A stretch of 62,899 nucleotides of DNA from SCGC-AG-212-J23 sp035649175 (GTDB taxonomy: Bacteria > Pseudomonadota > Gammaproteobacteria > Burkholderiales > SG8-39), in the NCBI GenBank assembly GCA_035649175.1, contig DASRKB010000198.1, positions 1 to 62,899 on the forward strand. Reading direction: 5' to 3'. Positions 50,250 to 59,362 of the stretch are shown here, one piece after another; position 1 is the first letter of the stretch; each line of letters opens with the position of its first letter. The position numbers and the translations under genes are program-made. The notes under the pieces were generated by a model. That model did not search any database. It saw only the letters and a program-made list of their open reading frames with translations, and was not told where the DNA came from.

Positions 50250-51304
50250 AGCGTCGAGGACAGGCCGGGCCGGCGCCGCCAGTCCACCGGAGAAACACCG
50301 GTGGCCTTCTTGAAAGCGCGGCTGAACGCCGCCTCGGAGCCGTAGCCAACCTGCAAAGCGACCGACGCCACCTTTGCTCCGCCATCGGCGAGCAGCCGCG
50401 CCGCGATCTGCATCCGCCATTGGGCAAGATACTGCATCGGCGGCTGGCCGACGAAGCTCGAAAAGCGCTCGGCCAGTGCGGAGCGAGACATCCCAACGCT
50501 GCCCGCCAGCTCGTCCAGGCTCCACGCGTGCGCGGGCCGCTCGTGCAGCAGCGCGAGTGCGCGCCCGATCGCCGGATCCTTGAGGCCGGCGAGCCAGCCG
50601 GCCTGCGCCGCCGGCAGTGACGCGAGGTGGCGGCGCACCACTTCGACGAACAGCAGCTCGCTCAGACGCAGGCGTATGCACTCGCCGCCGGGCCGGTCGG
50701 CGCGCGACTCGGCGATGGTGAGCTCGATGAGGCGGCTCAGCAGGTCGCTTTCCGGCGCGGACGCCGCGCGCACGTGCAGCATGCGCGGCAGGGTCTGCAG
50801 CAGCGGGTTGAAAGGCCGCGCGTCGCAGCCGAGGAACCCGCACATCAGGTCCAGCCGCTCTCCGTCCGTACCGCCTTCGGTCACGGTGAACGGAAGCTCG
50901 CCGGCCGCCATGAGCCGGAAGAACGCGAGCGACGAGTCGAGGTCGACCGCCGCATGTCCGGCCGGCGCGCTCGACATCACATACGGATCGCCGTGCGGGA
51001 ACACGAGGATGTCTCCCTCGGCAAGCGCGACGGGCGCGCCGCCGATCAGGGCGCCCCAGCAGGCGCCGCGCGTGACGACGTGGTACGAGATGACATGCTG
51101 CGCGCCGGGAAGGATGATCGGCGCGAAGACCCGCGCATCGGGCACGCCCACTTCCCAGGGCGGCGCGGCATCGACGAGGAAGAACAGCGCTCCCGTGAGC
51201 TTGCCGGCGCGCAGAACATCCGAAAGCACATCGCGCGCCGGAGACGGACGCGGCGCGGACCGCAGAGCAGGCGATTCGGATTCCCGGTCATGGCGTCCGC
51301 CCAT
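50246..51304 (-). CDS. AraC-family transcriptional regulator
   Basis: 352 residues. N-terminal cupin-like sensor domain of the AraC_binding_2/cupin_6 type (APIILPGAQHVISYHVVTRG, DILVFPHGDPYVM). C-terminal double HTH: LDELAGSVGMSRSALAERFSS near 275 and SVALQVGYGSEAAFSRAFKK near 325. ATG 51304 taken as start; a longer frame exists. Convergent with the flavoprotein gene and divergent from the SnoaL-like gene; either is a plausible target. Confidence 0.9.
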   Translation of the reverse strand: MGGRHDRESESPALRSAPRPSPARDVLSDVLRAGKLTGALFFLVDAAPPWEVGVPDARVFAPIILPGAQHVISYHVVTRGACWGALIGGAPVALAEGDILVFPHGDPYVMSSAPAGHAAVDLDSSLAFFRLMAAGELPFTVTEGGTDGERLDLMCGFLGCDARPFNPLLQTLPRMLHVRAASAPESDLLSRLIELTIAESRADRPGGECIRLRLSELLFVEVVRRHLASLPAAQAGWLAGLKDPAIGRALALLHERPAHAWSLDELAGSVGMSRSALAERFSSFVGQPPMQYLAQWRMQIAARLLADGGAKVASVALQVGYGSEAAFSRAFKKATGVSPVDWRRRPGLSSTL

Positions 51305-51347
51305 GGACGATCCTACACTGGCCGCGAACATCCTCGAAAGGACGGGC

Positions 51348-51737
51348 ATGGCCGACAACTCCGAGATCGTTCGCGGGCTCTACGCGGCGTTCGGCCGCGG
51401 GGACATTCCCGCGGTGATGCAGACCCTGGCGGCGGACGTGCGCTGGACGGAAGCCGAGGGCTTCCCCCACGGCGGCACCTATTCCGGGCCGGACGCGGTC
51501 CTGCAGAACGTCATCATGAACCTCGGGGCCGAATGGGAGGCGTTCTCCGTTTCCCTCGAGGAGCTTGTCGCCTCCGGCGACACGGTCGTCTCGCTCGGGC
51601 TCTACAGCGGCGTCTACAAGGCGACCGGCAAGAAATTCAGCGCCCCGTTCGCGCATGTCTGGACGCTCCGCGACGGCAAGGTGGCGAGGTTCCGGCAGCA
51701 CACCGATACGGCGGTGGTGCAGCGGGCCCTTCGCTGA
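51348..51737 (+). CDS. SnoaL-like/NTF2-fold protein
   Basis: 129 residues from ATG 51348 (AAAGGA upstream). NTF2-like α+β barrel: EIVRGLYAAFGRGDIPAVMQ, then WTEAEGFPHGGTYSGPDAVL and FSAPFAHVWTLRDGKVARFR. Such proteins are isomerases, hydrolases or binding proteins; the substrate is unknown. Divergent from the AraC regulator gene, which probably controls it. Confidence 0.82.
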   Translation: MADNSEIVRGLYAAFGRGDIPAVMQTLAADVRWTEAEGFPHGGTYSGPDAVLQNVIMNLGAEWEAFSVSLEELVASGDTVVSLGLYSGVYKATGKKFSAPFAHVWTLRDGKVARFRQHTDTAVVQRALR

Positions 51738-51765
51738 GGGCCATCGACCAAGCCCCTACGTCCTG

Positions 51766-54348
51766 TCATGTAACGCGCGCCGGCTGCCGGAGCTGCAGGG
51801 TGGTCCTGCGCCGCTGCAGAAACCAGATGAAGGCGGCGAGCGCGAGCGCGGGGATGTAGACCCAGTGCTCGGAGGGGCGGTCGGTCGGCACCTTGACCGC
51901 GGCGACGTCGAAGCCCTGCTCGAAGCCGGACTTTTTCGCGCGGCTGCCGAAGCGCACCGCGGCGACCTGCACCTGCTCGCCCAGCGCCGTGATCGTCAGC
52001 CCCGAGGCGGCGAGGCGCTTGCGGCCGTCGCCCGGCGGCGTCTCGAGCTGCACCGACACGGTCTTCCTCACGTCCTCGCCCTCGATGGTCGTGCCCTTGA
52101 TGACGAGCACCAGCCGGTCGCCCTGCTCCAGCTCGCCCGCCACCTTGAAGATCTGGCTCGCAGGCGCCTCCTCGTAGGGCGGGGTAATGCGGTCCATGAA
52201 GAAGTCCGGCCGGAAGAGCGCGAACGTCGCGACGAGCAGCGCCGCGATCTCCCACCAGCGGCAGCGCGTGCGGAACCAGCCGAGCGTCGCCGCGGCGAAG
52301 AGGAGCGAGGCGATCGTTGCGGCGGTGGCCACCAGCGCCACCTCGAACCAGCCGCGCACGTCGATGAGGAGCAGCATCGGGTTGAAGATGAAGACGAAGG
52401 GCAGCACCACCGTGCGCAGTGCGTAGACCGCGCCCTGCACCCCGGTCTTGATCGCGTCCTCGCCCGAGATCGCCGCCGCGGCGAAGGTCGCAAGCCCGAC
52501 CGGCGGTGTGATGTCGCCCATGATCCCGTAGTAGAAGACGAAGAGGTGCACCGCGATGAGCGGGATGACGATCCCCGAGCGCGCGCCGAGCTCGACGATC
52601 ACCGGCGCCATGAGCGTCGCCACCAGGATGTAGTTCGCGGTGGTCGGCACGCCCAGCCCGAGCACCAGGCACACGAACGCGGTGAAGAGCAGCATCAGCA
52701 CCACGTTGCCCATCGAGATCACCTCGACGAAGTCCGTCATGCGGAACCCGAGGCCGGTGAGCGTGATGCCGCCGACGATGATGCCCGCGGTGCCGGTGGC
52801 GATGGCGATGCTGATCATGTTGCGCGCGCCGTCGTTCAGGCCGTGGACGACATCGCCGAGGCCGCCGCGAAACTCTGAAGCGATTTTTCTTTTCTTTCTG
52901 CGGAAGAACGCCGTAAGAGGCCTCTGGGTGGCCATGAGGACGATGAGCGTGGCGGTCGCCCAGAACGCCGAGAGCGCGGGCGAGAGCTCCTCGATCATCA
53001 GGCACCAGATGAGCACGCCGATGGGGATGAGGAAGTGCAGCCCGGCCTTCACCGTGGGCCAAGTGTCGGGCAGCACCGGGTGGTTCACGTCGATGTCGGT
53101 CGGCAGGTCCGGGCACTTCGCGGCGAGGTAAACCGTCCACACGTAGAGCGCCGCGAGCGCGAGCGCGAGGATCCACGCCGCCGCGTCCCCGAAGGCCTGC
53201 TTCGCCGCCTCGGCCACGAAGTAGATCAGGCTGCAGACGACGATGGTCCCGGAGACGCCGAGGCCCCAGCCGAGCGCTTTCCGGGAGAGGGAGCGCCCGC
53301 GCGCCTTCGCGGCGGGCTCGAGCCCGAGCTTCAGGGCCTCGAGGTGCACGATGTAGAAGAGAGCGATGTAGGAGATGAGCGCGGGGAGGAAAGCGTGCTT
53401 GATGATGTCGGTATAGGGGATGCCGACGTACTCGACCATGAGGAAGGCCGCCGCGCCCATCACCGGCGGCATGATCTGGCCGTTCACCGAGGACGCGGTC
53501 TCGATGGCGCCCGCCTTCACCCCGCCGTAGCCCGCCTTCGTCATGAGAGGAATGGTGAAAATCCCCCCCGTCACGACATTCGAGACCGATGAGCCCGAGA
53601 TGAGCCCGTTCAGCGCCGAGGACACCACCGCGACCTTGGCCGGCCCGCCGCGCAGGTGCCCGAGCATGGCGAAGGACACCTGCATCATGTAGTTGCCCGC
53701 GCCCGCGCGGTCGAGCATCGAGCCGAAGAGCACGAAGATGAAGATGTAGCCCGAGGACACGCCCAGCGCCACGCCGTACACGCCCTCCGTGGTGAGCCAC
53801 TGGTGCGTGAGCATGCGGTCCCAGGAGGCCCCCTTGTGCGCGATCACGTCGGGCAGGTAGCGCCCGAGCATGATGTAGGCGAGGAACGCGAGCGCGAGGA
53901 TCGTCATCGGCAGGCCGACCGCGCGCCGCGTCGCCTCGAGCAGCAGCACGAGGCCCGCGGAAGCCACCACGATGTCCTGCAGGTTCGGCTGCCCGGGCCG
54001 CGTTGCGAGCTCGTTGTAGAAAAGCAGGAAGTAGGCGCCGGCGAAGCCCGCCACCAGCGCGAGCAGCCAATCGAACCACGGGATGTGATTTCTTTGTTCT
54101 TTGATTAAGGGATAACACAGGAACGCGAGGAAAAGCGCGATGCCGAGATGCAGCGAGCGCGCTTCCGTATCGTTCAGGATCGCCCAGCCGAGCTCGAAAG
54201 GCAGCGGCGAGGCGTACCAGAGCTGGAACAGCGACCAGCCGACCGCGACGCCGAAGACGAGACCGCCGGCGATGCCGCCGGCGGCTCGTCCTCCCGTGTC
54301 GGCGTCGGCGACGAGCTCCTGGAGCTTGGCCGACGGCTTGGTCGCCAC
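51766..54348 (-). CDS. TRAP transporter fused permease (TAXI type)
   Basis: 860 residues, about 18-20 membrane segments. The small- and large-subunit parts are fused: SGSSVSNVVTGGIFTIPLM near 253-271 and VLGLGVPTTANYILVATLM near 575 are TRAP signatures. A C-terminal DUF3394 domain (VRKTVSVQLETPPGDGRKR) ends the protein. It works with the TAXI binding protein encoded 10 bp upstream, using the Na+ or H+ gradient to import a carboxylate or amino acid. Confidence 0.93.
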   Translation of the reverse strand: MATKPSAKLQELVADADTGGRAAGGIAGGLVFGVAVGWSLFQLWYASPLPFELGWAILNDTEARSLHLGIALFLAFLCYPLIKEQRNHIPWFDWLLALVAGFAGAYFLLFYNELATRPGQPNLQDIVVASAGLVLLLEATRRAVGLPMTILALAFLAYIMLGRYLPDVIAHKGASWDRMLTHQWLTTEGVYGVALGVSSGYIFIFVLFGSMLDRAGAGNYMMQVSFAMLGHLRGGPAKVAVVSSALNGLISGSSVSNVVTGGIFTIPLMTKAGYGGVKAGAIETASSVNGQIMPPVMGAAAFLMVEYVGIPYTDIIKHAFLPALISYIALFYIVHLEALKLGLEPAAKARGRSLSRKALGWGLGVSGTIVVCSLIYFVAEAAKQAFGDAAAWILALALAALYVWTVYLAAKCPDLPTDIDVNHPVLPDTWPTVKAGLHFLIPIGVLIWCLMIEELSPALSAFWATATLIVLMATQRPLTAFFRRKKRKIASEFRGGLGDVVHGLNDGARNMISIAIATGTAGIIVGGITLTGLGFRMTDFVEVISMGNVVLMLLFTAFVCLVLGLGVPTTANYILVATLMAPVIVELGARSGIVIPLIAVHLFVFYYGIMGDITPPVGLATFAAAAISGEDAIKTGVQGAVYALRTVVLPFVFIFNPMLLLIDVRGWFEVALVATAATIASLLFAAATLGWFRTRCRWWEIAALLVATFALFRPDFFMDRITPPYEEAPASQIFKVAGELEQGDRLVLVIKGTTIEGEDVRKTVSVQLETPPGDGRKRLAASGLTITALGEQVQVAAVRFGSRAKKSGFEQGFDVAAVKVPTDRPSEHWVYIPALALAAFIWFLQRRRTTLQLRQPARVT

Positions 54349-54358
54349 CGGCGGGTTG

Positions 54359-55321
54359 CTACTTCACCCAGCCCTTCTCTTTGTAGTACTTCACTGCGCC
54401 ATCGTGCAGCGGCGCCGACAGTCCGTCTTTCACCATATTCTGCGGCTGCAGCTTGGCGAAGGCCGGGTGCAGCTTCTTGAACTCGTCGAAGTTGTCGAAC
54501 ACCGCCTTCACCACCGCGTACACGGTGTCGGCCGGGACGCGCGAGGAAGAGACGAGCGTGGCGAGCACGCCGTAGGTCTTCGTCTCCTGCGGGTTGTTCG
54601 GATAGAGTCCCGCGGGGATGGTGGCGTGCGCGTAGTAGGGATGCTGCTTCACCAGCTTGTCCACCGCCGGACCGGTGACCGAGACGAGCTTCGCGCCGCA
54701 CACCGTGGTCGGGTCCTGGATGTTCGCCGACGGATGGCCGACGAGGTAGAAGAAGCCGTCGATCTTGCCGTCGCAGAGCGCCGGGCCGTGCTCGTCGGCC
54801 TTCAGCTCGGAGGCGAGCGAGAAGTCGGAGAGCTTCCAGCCCATGGCCCCGATCAGCTCCTCGAGCGAGGCGCGGGTGCCCGAGCCGGGATTGCCGACGT
54901 TGAAGCGCTTGCCCTTGAAGTCGGCGAAGCTCTTCACGTTCGCTTCCTTGCGCGCGACCACCGTCACCGGCTCCGGATGCAGCGCGAACACCGCGCGCAG
55001 GTCGCCATAGGCCTCCTTGAAGGCGCCCGAGCCCTTGATCGCGTGGAATTGCACGTCGGACTGCGCGACGCCGAGGTCGAGCTCGCCCGCCTTGATGGTG
55101 TTGATGTTGAACACCGAGCCGCCGGTCGACTCGACCGAGCAGCGGATGCCGTGCTTCGCGCGGTCCTTGTTGACGAGCCGGCAGATCGCGCCGCCCGCGG
55201 GGTAGTAGACGCCGGTCACGCCGCCGGTGCCGATCGTCACGAACTTCTGCTGCGCCTGCGCGGCGGGCGCGGCGCCGACGAGCGCGGCCGCGGTCAGGGC
55301 TGCCAGGGATAACTTCTTCAC
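54359..55321 (-). CDS. TAXI-family TRAP solute-binding protein
   Basis: 320 residues with signal peptide (cleavage near AQAQQK, residue 23). TAXI hallmarks: FVTIGTGGVTGVYYPAGGAICRLVNK and SVESTGGSVFNINTIKAGEL. It presents substrate to the fused permease. The start overlaps the aminotransferase stop by 4 bp. In other bacteria TAXI proteins bind glutamate, α-ketoacids or aromatic acids. Confidence 0.94.
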   Translation of the reverse strand: MKKLSLAALTAAALVGAAPAAQAQQKFVTIGTGGVTGVYYPAGGAICRLVNKDRAKHGIRCSVESTGGSVFNINTIKAGELDLGVAQSDVQFHAIKGSGAFKEAYGDLRAVFALHPEPVTVVARKEANVKSFADFKGKRFNVGNPGSGTRASLEELIGAMGWKLSDFSLASELKADEHGPALCDGKIDGFFYLVGHPSANIQDPTTVCGAKLVSVTGPAVDKLVKQHPYYAHATIPAGLYPNNPQETKTYGVLATLVSSSRVPADTVYAVVKAVFDNFDEFKKLHPAFAKLQPQNMVKDGLSAPLHDGAVKYYKEKGWVK

Positions 55322-56652
55322 GTGGTCTCCTCCTTCACTAGGGATGTGATTGCCTCGGATAGTTTATCGACAAGCTCCTCGAGCTGCCGGTCTTCCGCGA
55401 TGAAGGGGGGAGCGAGAAGCACGTGGTCTCCTCGCGCCCCGTCGATCGTCCCGCCCATCGGGTAGCACATCAGCCCAGCCTGCAGGGCGGCGCGCTTGAC
55501 CCTGGCATGCATGCGCAGCTTCGGGTCGAAAGGCGTCTTCGTCGCACGGTCCTCCACGAGCTCGAGGCCCCAGAAAAGGCCCCTGCCCCGGATGTCCCCC
55601 ACATGGGGATGGTCCCCAAAGGCCTTTCGCAGTTTCCTTTCCAGAGAATTTCCCAGCGGGGAAACCCGTGCGAGGGCCCCATCCTCATGCAACCGCTTCT
55701 GAACCGCGAGCGCCCCGGCGCACGCAGCGGCGTGGCCGATGTAGGTATGCCCGTGCTGGAAGAAGCCGCTGCCGCCCTGGATGGCCTCCGAGATCTTCCT
55801 CGACACGAGCACCGCGCCGATCGGCTGGTAACCCGCGCCAAGCCCCTTGGCGATGGTCACGAGGTCGGGAACGACGCCCTCCTGCTCGAAGGCCCACAGC
55901 GTGCCGGTGCGGCCCATGCCGCACATCACCTCGTCCAGGATGAGCAGCATGCCGTGCCGGTCGCAGATCTCGCGCACGCGCCTGAAGTAGCCGGGCACCG
56001 GCGGCACCGCGCCGAGCGTCGCGCCGGCGACCGTCTCTGCCACGAAGGCGATAACCCTGTCTCTTCCCAGCTGAAGAACCTTTTCTTCCAACTCCTTCCC
56101 CAGCCGGTCGACATAGGCCGCATCGCTTTCCCCGGCCACCCTGTCCCGGTAGGGATAGCAGGGAGAAACGTGCGTCGCGCCGATGAGGAGCGGCTCGAAC
56201 TGCTTGCGCCGCCACTGGTTGCCGCCCACCGCGAGCGCGCCGAGCGTGTTGCCGTGGTAGGACTGCCGGCGCGCGACGAGGTGCGAGCGCTGCGGCTCAC
56301 CCTTCTCGACGAAGTACTGGCGCGCGAGCTTGAGCGCCGCCTCGATCGCCTCCGAGCCGCCCGAGACGAAGTAGACCTTGTCGAAGGACTTCGGCGCGCG
56401 CGCAATGAGCGCGTCGGCGAGCGCCTCCATCGGCTCGTTGGTGAAAAACGAGGTATGCGCGAATGGCAGCTTCTCGAGCTGGCGCCGGATCGCCTCGGTC
56501 ACCGCGCGGTCCGAGTGCCCCAGGCAGGACACAGCCGCGCCGCCCGAGGCGTCGAGGTAGCGCTTGCCGTCCCTGTCGAAGATGTAAGCCCCCTCGCCGC
56601 GCACCGCAACCGGGTAAGAAAGCCGGGGATCGCGGTGGAAGACGTGGGTCAC
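55318..56652 (-). CDS. Class III PLP aminotransferase (ω-amino acid type)
   Basis: 444 residues. PLP-lysine in LVTIAKGLGAGYQPIGAVLVS near 266, cofactor Asp in LILDEVMCGMGRTGT near 236, GGSEAIEAALKLARQYF near 96. The acetylornithine/BioA superfamily; the exact donor (β-alanine, taurine, diamines) is not deducible. It is coupled to the TAXI binding protein, so the imported compound may be its substrate or product. Confidence 0.92.
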   Translation of the reverse strand: MTHVFHRDPRLSYPVAVRGEGAYIFDRDGKRYLDASGGAAVSCLGHSDRAVTEAIRRQLEKLPFAHTSFFTNEPMEALADALIARAPKSFDKVYFVSGGSEAIEAALKLARQYFVEKGEPQRSHLVARRQSYHGNTLGALAVGGNQWRRKQFEPLLIGATHVSPCYPYRDRVAGESDAAYVDRLGKELEEKVLQLGRDRVIAFVAETVAGATLGAVPPVPGYFRRVREICDRHGMLLILDEVMCGMGRTGTLWAFEQEGVVPDLVTIAKGLGAGYQPIGAVLVSRKISEAIQGGSGFFQHGHTYIGHAAACAGALAVQKRLHEDGALARVSPLGNSLERKLRKAFGDHPHVGDIRGRGLFWGLELVEDRATKTPFDPKLRMHARVKRAALQAGLMCYPMGGTIDGARGDHVLLAPPFIAEDRQLEELVDKLSEAITSLVKEETT

Positions 56653-56694
56653 GGCGCGATGCTACTGCGAAATTAGGGACAGACCGCGTTTTTC

Positions 56695-56820
56695 CTATTC
56701 GAGCACGGCCACGGCCTCGATCTCGATCAGCCACTCCGGCCGCGCCAGGCGCGTGATCTTCGCCAGGTCGTCGAACGTCGCGCCGGCCGATTCGAGCGCT
56801 TCATGACCGGGCCTCCCATG
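56695..56820 (-). pseudogene. RidA-family remnant with internal deletion
   Basis: Just downstream of the hydratase gene a frame reads PGHEALESAGATFDDLAKI directly joined to TRLARPEWLIEIEAVAVLE-stop. Both are standard RidA/YjgF pieces, but the ~30-40 residues between them and the N-terminal half are missing. It is in-frame but cannot fold as RidA. It was presumably part of this operon. Confidence 0.7.
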
Positions 56821-56822
56821 GG

Positions 56823-57605
56823 TCAGACAAACTGCACCGAAAGACTCCCCAGGGAGCCGAAGTCCGCCCGGAGGGTATCGCCCTTCTTCGCCCATACGGG
56901 CCGGATGAACGACCCCGACAGCATTACCCGCCCCGGCTCGAGCACGGTGCCGAAGCGGCCGACCTTGTTGGCGAGCCACGCGATGGCGAGCGCAGGATGG
57001 CCCAGCACCCCGGCGGCCACGCCGGTCTCCTCGATGTCGGCGTTCCGATAGAGCATCCCGCCCACCCAGCGCAGGTCGACGTCCATCGGCCGCACCGGCC
57101 TGCCGCCGACGATGAGACCCGCCGCCGCGCCGTTGTCAGCCACGGTATCGAAGATCTTGCGCGGGTTCTGCACGCGCGCGTCGATGATCTCGATCGCGGG
57201 CACCACGTACTCCGTGGCGCGCAGCACATCGAGCAGGCCGACGCCCGGGCCTTTCAGCGGATTGCCGAGCACGAACACGAGCTCGATCTCTACCCGCGGC
57301 ACGATGTAGCGCTCGAAGGGCACGGCCGCGCCGTCCTCGACCTGCATATAGTCGTGCAGCACGCCGTAGTCGGGCTCGTCGATCTGCGAGGACTGCTGCA
57401 TGGCCTTCGAGGTGAGGCCGATCTTGTTGCCGATCACCTTCGAGCCGGCGCGCACCTTCGCGTCGTTCACGAGGCCCTGGACAGCGTACGCGTCCTCGAT
57501 GGTGATCTCGGGCCAGGTCTTAGAGAGCTGCACCACCGGCTTTCGCTCCTTCTCGGCGGCAAGGAGGCTGTCGGCGGCTTTCTTGCGGTCGGCGTCGGTC
57601 ATCAT
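56823..57605 (-). CDS. 2-keto-4-pentenoate hydratase / 2-oxohepta-3-ene-1,7-dioate hydratase family
   Basis: 260 residues. HpcG/MhpD/4-oxalocrotonate decarboxylase fold: VIGNKIGLTSKAMQ near 57-70, the metal-site Glu pair in RVEIELVFVLG near 104, and ATEYVVPAIEIIDARVQ near 130. It hydrates 2-hydroxy-dienoates from meta-cleavage of aromatics. Placed between the DctPQM TRAP genes and the aminotransferase, it implies import and breakdown of a dicarboxylic or aromatic-derived acid. Confidence 0.88.
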   Translation of the reverse strand: MMTDADRKKAADSLLAAEKERKPVVQLSKTWPEITIEDAYAVQGLVNDAKVRAGSKVIGNKIGLTSKAMQQSSQIDEPDYGVLHDYMQVEDGAAVPFERYIVPRVEIELVFVLGNPLKGPGVGLLDVLRATEYVVPAIEIIDARVQNPRKIFDTVADNGAAAGLIVGGRPVRPMDVDLRWVGGMLYRNADIEETGVAAGVLGHPALAIAWLANKVGRFGTVLEPGRVMLSGSFIRPVWAKKGDTLRADFGSLGSLSVQFV

Positions 57606-57621
57606 GGCTTGGCGAAGGCCC

Positions 57622-58896
57622 TCATCTAAAAGCCCACAGGGAGAGCGAAGGGAGGTAGGTGACGAGCTGGAGGACGACCAGCGCGACGAGGAAGAACGGC
57701 ATCACGCCGAGGTACATCTCGCGCACGTTCGCCCGGAATACGGCCTGGGCGACGAAGAGGTTCACACCGATGGGGGGCGTGAAGGTCCCCAGGCTCAGGT
57801 TCATGACCAGGATCACGCCGAAATGGACCGGATCGAGGCCGATCGCCACGGCGATCGGCAGGAGCACCGGCGTCAGGACCAGGATGGCCGAGGCGGTGTC
57901 GATGCAGGTCCCGACGAGGAGCAGCAGCACGTTGATGGCGAGCAGGATGGCGAACGGGGGCGCGTTCAGCTCGCCGATCAGCCGCCCCGCCGCGTCGGAG
58001 GTGCCGCTCACCGTGAGAAGCCAGGAGTAGATGCCCGCCATCGCGACGATGATGAAGACCTGCGAAGTGAGCACCGCGGTGCGTGCGGCCGAGGCGAGGA
58101 TCTCGCGCCAGCCCATCTCGCGGTGGATGACCGCGACGACCAGGATCGCGTAGACGCAGGCGATGCCCGCCGCCTCGGTCGGGGAGAAGATCCCGGCGTA
58201 GAGCCCGCCGAGCACCACGACCGGCGCGGCGATCGACCAGATGCCGTCGCGCGTGGCGGCGGCGAACTCCGACCGCTCGAACCGCCGCTGCGCCGACTCG
58301 CCGCGAGAAACGGCGTGCGCGTAGATGTATATCGCGAAGGCCGCGCCGAGCAAGATGCCCGGCACGATGCCCGCGGTGAACAGGCGCAGCAGCGATGTGT
58401 CCGACGCCACGCTGTACAGAATGAAGCCCACCGAGGGCGGGATCAGGTTGTCGATGGCCGCAGCCGAGACGATCAGACCCGAGGCGAAGCGCTCGCGGTA
58501 CCCGGCCTCGCGCAGCTTGTCGTAGGTCATGCTGCCCACGGCGGCGACCGAAGCGGTGGTCGATCCCGAGATAGCGCTGAAGACGATGGTCGTGCCGAGC
58601 GCGGTCTGCGGCAGGTAGCCGCGGACACCGCCGACCATCGAGGCCACCCAGCGCACGAGCCGCTGCGCGATGCCCCCGCGCGCCATCAGGTCGCCGGCGA
58701 AGATGAAAAACGGGATGGCGATGAGCGCGTACTTGTCGAGCGCGGCGAAGATCTGCTGGTGGATGAGCTCCGAGGGCATGCCCAGCACGAAGATCAGCGC
58801 CACGCTCGCCGCCGCCAGCAGGATGACGAAGAACGGATAGCCGAGCACGAGGAGCACGATCGGCAGCACGGCCAGCGCCCACTGCAACCCCGACAT
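57622..58896 (-). CDS. dctM: TRAP transporter large permease DctM
   Basis: 424 residues with about twelve membrane segments. SGSTTASVAAVGSMTYDKL near 110 and GLDPVHFGVILVMNLSLGTFTPPIG near 345 are DctM signatures. It is the gradient-driven translocation subunit, working with DctQ (4 bp upstream) and DctP. Confidence 0.94.
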   Translation of the reverse strand: MSGLQWALAVLPIVLLVLGYPFFVILLAAASVALIFVLGMPSELIHQQIFAALDKYALIAIPFFIFAGDLMARGGIAQRLVRWVASMVGGVRGYLPQTALGTTIVFSAISGSTTASVAAVGSMTYDKLREAGYRERFASGLIVSAAAIDNLIPPSVGFILYSVASDTSLLRLFTAGIVPGILLGAAFAIYIYAHAVSRGESAQRRFERSEFAAATRDGIWSIAAPVVVLGGLYAGIFSPTEAAGIACVYAILVVAVIHREMGWREILASAARTAVLTSQVFIIVAMAGIYSWLLTVSGTSDAAGRLIGELNAPPFAILLAINVLLLLVGTCIDTASAILVLTPVLLPIAVAIGLDPVHFGVILVMNLSLGTFTPPIGVNLFVAQAVFRANVREMYLGVMPFFLVALVVLQLVTYLPSLSLWAFR

Positions 58897-58899
58897 CGC

Positions 58900-59355
58900 T
58901 CAGCGCCGCCCGGCGATATAGGCGCGGGCGGTCACGAGCAGAGCGCAAAGCGAGAGCGCGAGCCCGGCGAGGATCGCCAGGTTCGGCACCCAGAGCGGGA
59001 ACCCGATGCTCGGATGGGTCTGCCCCGTGTTCACCATGAGCAGCACGACCTTCGCGGACTGCAACGCCGCGTAGGCGAGGCAGCCGGCGAGCACGGCGAA
59101 CATCAGTGCATAGTTCGCCTTGCGCAGCCGGCCGCGCAACCCTGACGAGACGAGGTCCATGGCGAGGTGCTGGCCGCGATAGGTCACGACCACGACGCCG
59201 ATGAACACGCTCCAGGCGAGCCAGACCACCAGGACCACCTCGGTCCAGACGATGGCCCAGCCGAATACGTAGCGCCCGACGATGTTGGCGAAATTGAGCG
59301 CGACCGCGGCCAGCAACAGCCAGCCGAGCAGCTGCGCCGGCCAGCGGTCGAACAA
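58900..59355 (-). CDS. dctQ: TRAP transporter small permease DctQ
   Basis: 151 residues, four membrane segments, starting with TTG 7 bp after the DctP stop. ANIVGRYVFGWAIVWTEVV near 23-41 and GGQHLAMDLV-like TYRGQHLAMDLVSS are DctQ landmarks. Required partner of DctM. Confidence 0.9.
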   Translation of the reverse strand: MFDRWPAQLLGWLLLAAVALNFANIVGRYVFGWAIVWTEVVLVVWLAWSVFIGVVVVTYRGQHLAMDLVSSGLRGRLRKANYALMFAVLAGCLAYAALQSAKVVLLMVNTGQTHPSIGFPLWVPNLAILAGLALSLCALLVTARAYIAGRR

Positions 59356-59362
59356 CGCGTCC

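Noticed and set aside
51614..54118. 834-codon minus-strand frame over the fused TRAP permease
   Set aside because: Low-complexity Arg/Gly/Ala shadow of the real permease frame, produced by high GC.
57400..59145. 581-codon plus-strand frame opposite dctM/dctQ
   Set aside because: Highly charged repetitive composition (Asp/Glu/Arg/His) typical of antisense frames in GC-rich DNA; the opposite strand holds clear TRAP genes.
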